From positions 1-11,906 of the forward strand of contig QMOE01000025.1 of assembly GCA_003648125.1 (NCBI GenBank): a stretch of DNA of 11,906 nucleotides, written 5' to 3'. The DNA is from Chloroflexota bacterium (lineage in GTDB: Bacteria; Chloroflexota; Anaerolineae; B4-G1). Within the stretch, counting starts at the first letter, position 1, and every line of letters starts with the position of its first letter. A program made the position numbers and the translations under genes. The notes below the pieces were generated by a model. The model searched no databases and was not told the origin of the DNA. It saw only the letters and a list, made by a program, of their open reading frames with translations. Positions 5,585 to 11,906 of this stretch are shown here, piece by piece.

Positions 5585-6795
5585 AACCGAATCACCGAGC
5601 CGCAGTACTCGCAAGTGATCTCTTTCATCCCGCGCACGATTTCGACGTCGAGTGTCGCGCCGCAGGTAGGGCACTTGGTGGGCGCGGTGCGGACGGCTTC
5701 TTCCGCCGCCTCGTCCTTCGGCTGCGTGCGTTCCTTGTCAATCTCGCCGGACTTGACCCGGCCAATCAGCTTGTCCCAGTCCTCGTTTTTGGCATCGAGC
5801 AAGCGCAGCGTGGCCCCGCTCAAGTCAGCTTCGGGGGCGAAGGCCAGTTCCAGCATCTCTTTGCGTTTCAAGAGTTTTCTCTTGTCGCTGGCCGTGATCT
5901 CGTCTATCTGCCCGACTGGCACCTCAAAGACAAATTCCTGCACGGTCTCTTTCTCGGTGGTGATAAAGAGCACCTTCTTGGTGGCGACTTGCTCTTTCCG
6001 CTCAAAGAGCAACCGCGCGTCGGTGAGGTAGAGCAGGCCTTTTGGGCCCTCGTCTTCTCTCTCTATGTATTGGGCCTTGCAGACCGCTACGGGATCCTCG
6101 GCCGGGTAGAGTTGGAAACTGGCCTCGTCTATTTGGTCGAGCATCTGGCTGATTTGTGTGACCTGGCGCTGGGTCTGATCCACGTTTTGTTGGAGCGGTT
6201 TGTACATCGCCTCGACCGCCGACCGGGCCGCGCGCACTTTGCTCTCGAATGTGGAGATGGCGCTTTCGGCGCGGCTCACCCGTGAGGCGTGTCCGCTCGC
6301 CGCTTGACGCAGCGCGTTTTCTGCTGCGTCGGAATCCCGCTCCAGTTCCCGTGTGCGCTGGGTTATCTCGCGAGATACGCGGCTTCGCATCTCGTTCCAC
6401 TTTTCGGTCAGTACGTTGATCTTGTTTTCCAAAAAGCTTTGGAAAACATAGCCCCTGGCGCGCACTTGCTCGATTGCGGTCGGTAGCAGCGAAAGCGCGT
6501 TCTCGATTTCCGCCATCTCGCTATGGACGTTGGTCAGCAACATTGATTCTTGCAGATCGCCGAACCGATCCTGGAGTGCGTCCAGTCTGCTGTGGATGTC
6601 TTGGGCAGATGAGACTGCGGCCGCCGGGCTGGTGGTCGCTCGGATTTCCCGCTTTCTCTTTGACCCACTGGTGGTTGTAGCACGGGGTTTCGCTACTGGC
6701 CGAGTGACACTTTTCTTCCGCGCTCCAGTGGAGCGAACTGGGCGTTTCTTTGCCGAGGTCGTGGGTTTGGATTTGCTGATCTCTTTCTTTCTCAT
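5581..6795 (-). CDS. Coiled-coil protein with basic N-terminus and C-terminal zinc ribbon
   Basis: The 404-residue protein is modular. Residues 1-60 are Lys/Arg/Ser/Thr-rich and probably disordered. Residues 65-225 are long charged helices likely to form a coiled coil. Residues of about 228-350 form a compact domain with LLYLTDARLLFERKE (254-268), which resembles the start of GRAM/PH-like beta domains. The C-terminus carries a zinc ribbon with CPTC (375-378) and CEYCGS (395-400). There is no signal peptide or membrane segment, so it is probably cytoplasmic. The basic tail could bind nucleic acid, but this is inference. GAGGAGAGG lies about 5 nt before the ATG at 6795 and overlaps the prfB stop, so it is co-transcribed with prfB. 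Its TAG stop is part of a GTAG hairpin. No named function is recognised. Confidence 0.85.
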   Translation of the reverse strand: MRKKEISKSKPTTSAKKRPVRSTGARKKSVTRPVAKPRATTTSGSKRKREIRATTSPAAAVSSAQDIHSRLDALQDRFGDLQESMLLTNVHSEMAEIENALSLLPTAIEQVRARGYVFQSFLENKINVLTEKWNEMRSRVSREITQRTRELERDSDAAENALRQAASGHASRVSRAESAISTFESKVRAARSAVEAMYKPLQQNVDQTQRQVTQISQMLDQIDEASFQLYPAEDPVAVCKAQYIEREDEGPKGLLYLTDARLLFERKEQVATKKVLFITTEKETVQEFVFEVPVGQIDEITASDKRKLLKRKEMLELAFAPEADLSGATLRLLDAKNEDWDKLIGRVKSGEIDKERTQPKDEAAEEAVRTAPTKCPTCGATLDVEIVRGMKEITCEYCGSVIRL

Positions 6796-6807
6796 TTTTT
6801 CCTCTCC

Positions 6808-7906
6808 TCAAACATTGGATTCTTTGGTTCCCATCGTAAAACGCAGATAGGCCTCCATGAACTCGTCCAGCCGTCCGTCGAGCACAGCCTGGATGTTGCC
6901 GGTCTCGTGGTTGGTGCGGTGATCTTTGACCATTTGGTAAGGATGCAATACGTAGGAGCGAATCTGGTTGCCCCAGCCGGCGTCCACGTGCTCGCCTTTA
7001 AGCTCGGCGATTTCGGCGCGGCGCTTTTCCTCTTCCAATTGGAGCAGCCGCGCCCGCAGCACGCGCATCGCCACCTCGCGGTTCTGGATCTGCGAGCGCT
7101 CGTTCTGGCAGGAGACGACGATGCCGGTGGGGATGTGAGTGATGCGTATCGCCGTCTCATTTTTCTGCATGTGCTGCCCGCCGGCCGACGAGGCGCGAAA
7201 GGTGTCAATCTGCAGGTCGTTCGGGTCAATTGTCACCGAGACGTTGTCGCCGATGTCAGGCCAGACCTCGATCAGCGTGAAGGATGTGTGGCGGCGATGG
7301 GCCGCGTCGAAGGGGGAGAGGCGCACCAGCCGGTGCACTCCCCGCTCGGCGTGGGCGTAGCCGTAGGCATAAGCGCCGGAGATGGTGACCATGGCCCGCT
7401 TGATGCCGGCCTCTTCGCCGATAAGCCGGTCCACCACCTCGGCGGCGTAGCCGCGTGATTCGGCCCAGCGCAGGTACATGCGCAACAGCATCTCGGCCCA
7501 GTCCTGGGCATCGGTGCCGCCGGCTCCGGCGTGGATAGCCAGGATGGCGTTACCCCGATCGTAGGGACCGGAGAGAAGCAGATGGAACTCTAATTGGTCT
7601 ATTTCCTGCTCCAGTGATTCCGTCTCGGCGGTCAGTTCTTCTCCCAGGCTTTCATCTTCCAGCGTGACCAGTTCTAGCGTATCCTGCACTCGCTGCGCCA
7701 ATACGTCCCAGCGTTCCACCTCTTCCTGCAGGCCGGAGAGGCGGCGCATTGCCGCTTGAGCGGTCTCGGGATCGTCCCAAAAGTCGGGTTCGCCGGCCTG
7801 TTTTTCCAGTTTGGTGATTTCTCGCTCTTTTGCAGCCAGGTCAAAGACGCCCCCGGATGTGATCTAGTTTTTGTTTCAGAGTTGTCAAACGGTCAAGTGC
7901 TTCCAT
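6808..7906 (-). CDS. prfB: Peptide chain release factor 2, with programmed +1 frameshift
   Basis: RF2 recognises UGA and UAA stop codons on the ribosome and releases the peptide. The first 21 codons run from the ATG at 7906 to an in-frame TGA at 7841-7843; reading then shifts +1 and continues to the TGA at 6808-6810, giving 365 residues, the same length as E. coli RF2. The shifted frame contains the SPF recognition tripeptide (residues 197-199) and the GGQ catalytic motif (242-244), with IQAG-like [20 protein letters not shown] before them. The ATG shares its A with the ftsY TAA (TAATG), indicating coupling. The next gene's ribosome site overlaps the prfB stop. The frameshift is an autoregulatory device of the family, not damage. 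Confidence 0.95.
7840..7855 (-). promoter_or_regulatory. RF2 programmed +1 frameshift site
   Basis: On the minus strand the site reads CGG GGG CGT CTT TGA C. This has the family pattern: a Shine-Dalgarno-like G run, one codon of spacing, a slippery CTT and a TGA followed by C. When RF2 is scarce, the slow TGA lets the ribosome slip to GAC and make full-length RF2. Confidence 0.93.
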
Positions 7907-8814
7907 TATGTAAACAATCCCTCCATAAATGTGTCTGCGTCGAATGGAGCCAGGTCATCCATCTTTTCTCCCGTGCCGACAAAGCGCACCGGCAGCCCCA
8001 GTTCGCGGGCAATGGCAAAGACCATCCCGCCCCTGGCGGTGGAATCCAGTTTCGCCAGCACCACGCCGGTCACTTTCACCGCTTCCTGAAAGTGCCGTGC
8101 CTGCGAGAGCGCGTTCTGCCCGGTGGTGGCGTCGAGCACCAGCAGCGTCTCGTGGGGCGCGCCCGCGACGTTGTTCTCCGCTACCCGCCGCACCTTGCGT
8201 AGCTCGGCCATCAGGTTGTACTGGGTGTGCAGCCGCCCAGCGGTGTCGGCAATCGCCATGTCCATCCCACGTGATTGGGCGGCTTGCAGCGCGTCAAAGA
8301 GGACCGCGCCAGGGTCGCCGCCCTCTGGCCCTCTGACGATGTCTACGCCCGCCCGCCTGGCCCAAATCTCTAGCTGATCCACTGCTGCGGCGCGGAATGT
8401 GTCGGCGGCCGCCAGCAACACCCGGCGACCGCGCTGCCGGTAGCGATAGGCCAGTTTGGCGATGCTGGTCGTCTTGCCGGAGCCGTTCACGCCGATGACG
8501 AGTATCACGTCCAGCGGCCGGCCTCCCAGGTCAAGCGGCGATGGTTCGGGCAGCAGCGCCCGCATTTCCTCCCGCAGCGCTCTCTGGAGCGTATCAGCTT
8601 GCAGAATTGCCTCGTCGCGGGCGCGTTGGTGCAGCCGCTCGACCAGGTAGAGCGTCGTCTCCACGCCCACGTCGGCCTGGATGAGCAATTCCTCCAGTTC
8701 GTCCCAGGTGGCGTCCGTCACCTGGCTGGCGCCCAGCAGCCCGGCGATGCGGCTAAAGACCGCGTTGCGCGTGCGGGTGAGGCTATCTTTGATCGAGTGT
8801 GTGATTTTAGCCAT
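7906..8814 (-). CDS. ftsY: Signal recognition particle receptor FtsY
   Basis: FtsY is the SRP receptor GTPase that docks ribosome-SRP complexes at the membrane for co-translational insertion. At 302 residues it has an N-terminal four-helix region and the NG GTPase domain, but lacks the long acidic A domain of E. coli FtsY, as many bacteria do. Motifs are GVNGSGKTT (108-116, P-loop), [11 protein letters not shown] (138-148), DTAGR (190-194), [10 protein letters not shown] (254-263, guanine specificity) and GTGEKMDDL (280-288), the last being typical of FtsY/Ffh. The ATG at 8814 follows a consensus promoter so closely that the leader is only about 9 nt and contains no ribosome site. It is the first gene of the minus-strand series, and its stop overlaps the prfB start by one base. 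Confidence 0.95.
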   Translation of the reverse strand: MAKITHSIKDSLTRTRNAVFSRIAGLLGASQVTDATWDELEELLIQADVGVETTLYLVERLHQRARDEAILQADTLQRALREEMRALLPEPSPLDLGGRPLDVILVIGVNGSGKTTSIAKLAYRYRQRGRRVLLAAADTFRAAAVDQLEIWARRAGVDIVRGPEGGDPGAVLFDALQAAQSRGMDMAIADTAGRLHTQYNLMAELRKVRRVAENNVAGAPHETLLVLDATTGQNALSQARHFQEAVKVTGVVLAKLDSTARGGMVFAIARELGLPVRFVGTGEKMDDLAPFDADTFMEGLFT

Positions 8815-8830
8815 AGCAAGTTCTGCTCAG

Positions 8831-8859
8831 ATTATACCCTAAAGCACAGGGTTGAGCAA
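8831..8859 (-). promoter_or_regulatory. ftsY operon promoter
   Basis: On the minus strand TTGCTC (8859-8854), a 17-bp spacer and a perfect TATAAT (8836-8831) form a strong sigma70-type promoter. Transcription should start near 8823, leaving about 9 nt before the ftsY ATG. Its -35 box overlaps that of the divergent promoter. Confidence 0.8.
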
Positions 8860-8880
8860 TGTAATTGAGTGTGATATAAT
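8852..8880 (+). promoter_or_regulatory. Glycosyltransferase-rnc promoter
   Basis: TTGAGC (8852-8857), a 17-bp spacer and a perfect TATAAT (8875-8880) form the mirror promoter of the ftsY one. Transcription should start near 8887, just ahead of the GGAGGTG ribosome site at 8895-8901. Confidence 0.8.
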
Positions 8881-8913
8881 ACCGCGTAACTTTTGGAGGT
8901 GAAAGGATTCCTT

Positions 8914-9633
8914 ATGCTCTCTCTTTCTATCGTTCTTCCCGCCTACAACGAAGAGGCGAACGTTGCCAGGGCCGTAGAACAGGTCTCAGCCGTGGCCCAG
9001 CAATTGGGTGTGGACTATGAGATCATTCTGGTCAACGATGGCAGCGCCGACCGCACGGGTGAGATCGCCCGCGAGTTGGCGCAGCGCGTTCCAAACTTCC
9101 GGTTGGTGGAACATTACCCCAATCGGGGCTATGGCGGAGCGCTAAAGGCCGGGTTTGCCGCTGCTACCAAAGAGCTGATTGCGTTCGTCCCGGCCGATAA
9201 TCAGTTTGACTTTGGCGAGATAAGTTTGCTTCTGGAACGGATTGATGAGGCGGACATTGTCTCCGGCTACAGAGCTGAACGGCAAGATGCCTTCGTCCGC
9301 CGGCTCAACGCCTGGGGCTGGAACACGGTGGTGCGGCTGCTGTTTGGTCACTTGTGCCGCGATATTGATTGTGGCTTCAAGCTGTTCCGGCGCGAGATTT
9401 TGGAGCACGTGACGATTGTCTCTGATGGGGCGATGGTTGATACGGAATTTCTGGCCGGCGCCAAGGCGCGGGGCTATCGTATCACCGATGTGCCGGTGAC
9501 CCATCTGCCGCGCGTGATTGGCGAAGCGACCGGCGCTAACCTCAAGGTGATCCTCAAAGCATTCCGTGATTTGGCGCGCTTCCGGCTGCGGTTGAGCCGC
9601 GAGTTGCGCGAGGAGACAGTGAACGGTGGGTAG
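8914..9633 (+). CDS. Family 2 glycosyltransferase, dolichyl-phosphate mannosyltransferase-like
   Basis: The 239-residue protein has the GT-A fold of DPM1/polyprenyl-phosphate glycosyltransferases: LSIVLPAYNEEANV (residues 4-17), VNDGSADRTGEIA (40-52), NRGYGGALKAGF (70-81) and VPADNQFD (92-99), which holds the metal-binding acidic site. IDCGFKLFRR (151-160) follows. There is no membrane segment, so it is probably a soluble or peripheral enzyme that moves a sugar from a nucleotide sugar to a lipid phosphate. Sugar and acceptor cannot be told. A TTG at 8893 is in frame, but GGAGGTG and AAAGGA lie between it and the ATG at 8914, which is chosen. Its stop codon TAG is part of a GTAG hairpin that also looks like a terminator. 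Confidence 0.88.
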   Translation: MLSLSIVLPAYNEEANVARAVEQVSAVAQQLGVDYEIILVNDGSADRTGEIARELAQRVPNFRLVEHYPNRGYGGALKAGFAAATKELIAFVPADNQFDFGEISLLLERIDEADIVSGYRAERQDAFVRRLNAWGWNTVVRLLFGHLCRDIDCGFKLFRREILEHVTIVSDGAMVDTEFLAGAKARGYRITDVPVTHLPRVIGEATGANLKVILKAFRDLARFRLRLSRELREETVNGG

Positions 9634-9654
9634 GGGCGACCCTCGCGGTCGCCC
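9630..9654 (+). repeat. Solitary GTAG hairpin (REP-type) at the 3' end of the glycosyltransferase gene
   Basis: GTAG (9630-9633) is followed by GGGCGACC, loop CTCGC and GGTCGCCC, a perfect 8-bp stem. It is the same element as 5560-5584 but with a G-C pair where the other has A-T. The TAG is the glycosyltransferase stop codon. Confidence 0.8.
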
Positions 9655-9659
9655 TTTTT
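9634..9659 (+). terminator. Intrinsic terminator formed by the GTAG hairpin plus T5
   Basis: The 8-bp GC-rich stem (9634-9641 / 9647-9654) is directly followed by TTTTT (9655-9659), the form of a rho-independent terminator. It would reduce transcription from the glycosyltransferase gene into rnc. The minus-strand sister copy at 5560-5584 has no T run. Confidence 0.65.
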
Positions 9660-9695
9660 GCGAAGCAGGTACGAACGAGAAGGAGCGGGACTGGA

Positions 9696-10433
9696 ATGAA
9701 CGACAATACAGCAACCGGCAATCGAGACCCATCCATTACCCTCGAATCCCTGCAACAGGCATTGGGATATTCTTTTCTTGATCCTGATCTCCTCCGATGC
9801 GCTCTCACCCATCCCTCCTACGTCAACGAACATCCAGAGGGCGAGACGGGCGACAATCAGCGCCTCGAGTTCCTGGGCGACGCGGTGCTCGATTTCGTCG
9901 CCGGGGCGTGGATTTACCGTCACTATCCCGATTTCCACGAGGGACGGATGACCCGTCTGCGGGCGGCTTTGGTGCGCACCAACACACTGGCGCGGTTTGC
10001 CGAGCGACTGGGAATCGGCGCGGCATTGTGGCTGGGATATGGAGAAGAAGAGGCCGGTGGGCGGGAGCGAGAGGCCAACTTGTGCGATGCTTTCGAGGCC
10101 GTGGTGGGCGCGCTCTACCTGGATGGTGGGCTGGCGGTCGTCGAGGCTTTCATTGAGCTGCTCATCGGGCCGGTGGCCGAAGCGACGCTGGCGGCGGAGG
10201 CGGATTTGGATGCCAAAAGTCGTCTCCAGGAGTGGAGCCAGGCTAAACTGAGGGCCACGCCCCATTATCGCATTGTTGCTGAGGAGGGTCCTGATCACGC
10301 CAAGATATTCGAGGCGGAGGTGTTGCTGGGCCAAGAGGTGGCGGGGCGAGGGACGGGGCACAGCAAGCAGGCGGCCGAACAAGCGGCGGCTCGGGCTGCT
10401 TGGGAATCTGCTATTCGGTCGGGCTCGTCTTAG
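9696..10433 (+). CDS. rnc: Ribonuclease III
   Basis: RNase III cleaves double-stranded RNA in rRNA precursors and structured mRNAs. At 245 residues it has the normal two-domain form. The signature NQRLEFLGDAVLDF (54-67) holds Glu58 and Asp62. DAFEAVVGALYLDGG (131-145) holds Asp131 and Glu134, completing the metal site. The double-stranded RNA-binding domain (about 172-240) includes KSRLQEW and GRGTGHSKQAAEQAAA. A ribosome site AAGGAG lies about 10 nt before the ATG at 9696. It follows the glycosyltransferase by 62 nt with a terminator-like hairpin between, so it may also have a separate start of transcription. Its 3' end overlaps the convergent 88-residue gene by 23 nt. Confidence 0.95.
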   Translation: MNDNTATGNRDPSITLESLQQALGYSFLDPDLLRCALTHPSYVNEHPEGETGDNQRLEFLGDAVLDFVAGAWIYRHYPDFHEGRMTRLRAALVRTNTLARFAERLGIGAALWLGYGEEEAGGREREANLCDAFEAVVGALYLDGGLAVVEAFIELLIGPVAEATLAAEADLDAKSRLQEWSQAKLRATPHYRIVAEEGPDHAKIFEAEVLLGQEVAGRGTGHSKQAAEQAAARAAWESAIRSGSS

Positions 10434-10677
10434 CTGGTTGCTTTTGTACTATCGCTGCCAGCCTGCCCGGATTGACAAACAATGTGACCGTGCCACATTG
10501 CAGGCAGGCCCGCGCTGCCGTTGGAATCTCCTGACGGTATCGGCCAAAGAGTGAGCGATCGTCGAGAGAACTGGCCGGCACAAAGCGTGTGCGGCTGTCC
10601 GTCCACATTGCGCCGCTGCTGATGACGATGCCTTCTACTAATTTGCCCCCGCAGGTAGGGCAACGTGCTTTGCTCAT
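10411..10677 (-). CDS. Small two-CxxC zinc-binding protein, 88 residues
   Basis: Two Cys pairs, CPTC (residues 6-9) and CLQC (58-61), should bind one zinc. Between them lie a Gly/Ser-rich turn, MWTDS (24-28) and a basic stretch (RSLFGRYRQE, 41-50). The layout CPxCGGKLxEGxIxxxGxxW recalls the small DUF6487-type zinc ribbon proteins, from memory only. AAGGAG lies 7 nt before the ATG at 10677. It follows the metallophosphoesterase gene by 26 nt and is probably co-transcribed with it. Its last 23 nt overlap the 3' end of rnc on the opposite strand, so read-through from either side would make RNA antisense to the other gene. No specific function is known. Confidence 0.8.
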   Translation of the reverse strand: MSKARCPTCGGKLVEGIVISSGAMWTDSRTRFVPASSLDDRSLFGRYRQEIPTAARACLQCGTVTLFVNPGRLAAIVQKQPAKTSPTE

Positions 10678-10703
10678 TGCGTTCTCCTTATTTCAAGCCT
10701 CTG

Positions 10704-11573
10704 CTATGTTGATGTCCCGCGCTCTAAAGTTAAAAGTGTTACCTCTGGGCGGCAGTTGAAGCGTATCGCCGGTGGGATCAATCCTATCCCTCTGTTGACG
10801 TAGAGACACATCCCTCCCACCCGATACCGTCCGACCGGGTACTTGCGGGCCAGGTAGGGCAGTATCGGTAGCCCGATGAGAGGCAAGCGCACCTGCCCCC
10901 CGTGGGAGTGGCCCGAAAGTTGCAGGCTCACCCGCCCGTCGGCTGCTGCTACGTCGGCATAGTCCGGCTCGTGGGCCAGGAGCACGATTGTCGCGCCGGC
11001 CGGTATGTTCTCCAGGGCCTGCTCCAGGTCGGCGTGCTGCTCCCACACATCGTCCACCGCTGCTACCCACAGCCCATCTGCCACTTCCCGCGCCGAGTTG
11101 CGCAGCACGAAAAGCCCAGCGTCTGTCAGCGCTCCGGCGACGGCGTCCGCGTCTGTCCAGTGGTCGTGATTGCCCAGGCAGGCCAGTGCGTCGCCGCCAG
11201 CGGTGAGAGGAGCCAGCGCCTCGGCGCATGAAGGAGCGTATGCGGCAGAGACCGATACATAGTCGCCGGTCAGCAGGATCAGGTCGGCTTTCTGCCGCAG
11301 CGCCAGCTTCACTGCTCGCGCGACATCCTCTTGCGCTACGTCTGGCCCTCGGTGCAGGTCTGAGAGCTGCGCGATGGTAAAACCATCGAGGGCGGCAGGC
11401 AGGCTGGCGAGTGGCACATTTATACGCTCCAGCGCGAGCCAGTCCGGCTCGACGAATGTGGCATAGCTCATTCCTCCCAGGGCTGACAGGCTGATCGTTG
11501 CGCTGCCGCCCAGCATCCACTTGAGAAATCGCCGCCGCGTGACGCGGTGTGTTGTGCTTGTGTTAGAGTTCAT
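10704..11573 (-). CDS. Tat-exported metallophosphoesterase (YkuE/calcineurin-like)
   Basis: The 289-residue phosphoesterase opens with a twin-arginine signal: RRRFLKWMLGG (residues 13-23), then a hydrophobic stretch to about residue 38. It should therefore be folded in the cytoplasm and exported or anchored outside. The dimetal site is complete: SDLH (71-74), TGDY (102-105), GNHDHW (134-139), AHEPD (200-204) and SGHSHGGQ (220-227). The family includes YkuE-like and UDP-diacylglucosamine pyrophosphatase-like enzymes; the substrate cannot be told. The start at 11573 is set by the Tat motif and by a promoter whose transcript would begin near 11598. The ORF stays open to 11795, but this lies upstream of the promoter. 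No good ribosome site is seen. Confidence 0.9.
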   Translation of the reverse strand: MNSNTSTTHRVTRRRFLKWMLGGSATISLSALGGMSYATFVEPDWLALERINVPLASLPAALDGFTIAQLSDLHRGPDVAQEDVARAVKLALRQKADLILLTGDYVSVSAAYAPSCAEALAPLTAGGDALACLGNHDHWTDADAVAGALTDAGLFVLRNSAREVADGLWVAAVDDVWEQHADLEQALENIPAGATIVLLAHEPDYADVAAADGRVSLQLSGHSHGGQVRLPLIGLPILPYLARKYPVGRYRVGGMCLYVNRGIGLIPPAIRFNCRPEVTLLTLERGTST

Positions 11574-11604
11574 TTTGATTGGTGAGGGTAAAATCTTGGG
11601 CTTT

Positions 11605-11633
11605 ATCATACCCCGTTTGTGGTTTCTTGCCAA
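11605..11633 (-). promoter_or_regulatory. Promoter of the metallophosphoesterase gene
   Basis: On the minus strand TTGGCA (11633-11628), a 17-bp spacer and TATGAT (11610-11605) form a near-consensus sigma70-type promoter. Transcription would begin near 11598, about 25 nt before the ATG at 11573. Confidence 0.7.
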
Positions 11634-11783
11634 CTTGATTCGATCGTGGAGGTTGCATTCACTACCGGACACTTTTTCAAAGAAACCAAAATCAGTTACA
11701 CAGAGAGCATAGAGAAGGCAGAGAGATACACTGAGATGTTCAAGTTTGGATAATCTAACAAAAAGTTGCTTCGTACTGGTAGA
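11634..11783. other. Non-coding stretch with a degenerate 10-bp purine-rich repeat
   Basis: No gene is supported between the metallophosphoesterase promoter and the MITE end. At 11698-11737 four 10-nt units can be aligned (ACACAGAGAG, CATAGAGAAG, GCAGAGAGAT, ACACTGAGAT), a degenerate direct repeat. Base use is AT-richer than in the genes. Confidence 0.5.
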
Positions 11784-11817
11784 GTATCTTTTCAATATTC
11801 CGGGGCGTTTGCGCGCT

Positions 11818-11840
11818 GTAGCCGCGATTGGAAATCGCGC
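11818..11840 (+). repeat. GTAG hairpin inside the second MITE-like element (first)
   Basis: GTAG (11818-11821) is followed by the stem CGCGATT / AATCGCG (11823-11829 / 11833-11839) with loop GGA. Confidence 0.65.
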
Positions 11841-11845
11841 TGACT

Positions 11846-11869
11846 GTAGGGCAGGTTTCCAAACCTGCC
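11846..11869 (+). repeat. GTAG hairpin inside the second MITE-like element (second)
   Basis: GTAG (11846-11849) is followed by a perfect 9-bp stem GGCAGGTTT / AAACCTGCC (11850-11858 / 11861-11869) with a two-base centre CC. TTTCTGTT follows, so it could act as a weak terminator on this strand. Confidence 0.7.
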
Positions 11870-11906
11870 TTTCTGTTCAGAGGCAGCAATTCCCGTTATG
11901 AGGAAA

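Larger units (their letters stand above)
11784..11906. mobile_element. Second MITE-like element, one end only (cut by window edge)
   Basis: It begins with GTATCTTTTCAA (11784-11795), and its first 23 bases (11784-11806) are identical to the right end of the first element read on the minus strand (3884-3862). Inside it carries two GTAG hairpins in the same direction, unlike the inverted pair of the first copy. The other end is beyond the window. If it is a true insertion, the bases before it (CTGGTAGA, 11776-11783) should be repeated after the far end. Confidence 0.7.

Noticed and set aside
7841..7843. In-frame TGA suggesting prfB is a pseudogene
   Set aside because: It is the conserved programmed frameshift site of RF2 with all expected parts.
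8893..8913. TTG start of the glycosyltransferase
   Set aside because: The ribosome sites lie downstream of it, and the family N-terminus begins at the ATG at 8914.
11574..11795. In-frame upstream extension of the metallophosphoesterase by 74 residues
   Set aside because: It would begin inside a MITE terminal repeat with TTG, has no ribosome site, pushes the Tat motif far from the N-terminus and lies mostly upstream of a near-consensus promoter.
1..11906. Defence, toxin-antitoxin or secretion system
   Set aside because: All genes were assigned to housekeeping or unknown single-gene families; no operon of that kind is visible.

Overview
This window is GC-rich bacterial chromosomal DNA made mostly of housekeeping genes. 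The Pro/Thr-rich linker in a surface protein, the dense intergenic palindromes and the gene set suggest a Chloroflexota (Anaerolineae-like) organism. That placement is an inference from style, not from a marker-gene comparison. No rRNA, tRNA, CRISPR array, prophage or intact transposase gene was seen.

Layout. Positions 1-997 (minus) hold the N-terminal third of DNA polymerase III alpha (dnaE), cut by the window edge. Divergent from it, 1133-2344 (plus) encodes ornithine aminotransferase (rocD). From 8814 down to 2380 runs one long minus-strand gene series that looks like an operon: ftsY, prfB (with a textbook programmed +1 frameshift), a coiled-coil/zinc-ribbon protein, a decayed remnant of a small EF-Tu-domain-like gene, tilS, a membrane-anchored Ig-like surface protein and a 91-residue coiled-coil protein. 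Divergent from ftsY, 8914-9633 (plus) encodes a family 2 glycosyltransferase, followed by rnc (RNase III, 9696-10433). Convergent with rnc is a minus-strand pair: a Tat-exported metallophosphoesterase (10704-11573) and a small CxxC protein (10411-10677).

The genes mainly serve translation, RNA processing and protein targeting: FtsY for the SRP pathway, RF2 for termination, TilS for tRNA-Ile decoding, RNase III for rRNA and mRNA processing. The promoters that can be read are strong sigma70-type sites. The ftsY and glycosyltransferase promoters are divergent and share overlapping -35 boxes. dnaE appears leaderless.

The most interesting content is a layer of small mobile palindromes over these ordinary genes. 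A 112-bp MITE-like element (3773-3884) with 12-bp perfect terminal inverted repeats and an 8-bp target duplication sits exactly between tilS and the next gene. Its interior is an inverted pair of REP-type hairpins that begin with GTAG. The same MITE end recurs at 11784 with a different pair of GTAG hairpins inside. Two more solitary GTAG hairpins, related to each other by compensatory stem changes, lie at 5560-5584 and 9630-9654. At three of these sites (tilS, the coiled-coil/zinc-ribbon gene and the glycosyltransferase) the TAG of the element's GTAG is the stop codon of the gene. Removing the MITE on paper restores a tilS end that overlaps the downstream start codon (ATGTTAA), so the insertion uncoupled two genes and rewrote the last residues of TilS. 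TilS also carries an in-frame insert built of heptanucleotide repeats.
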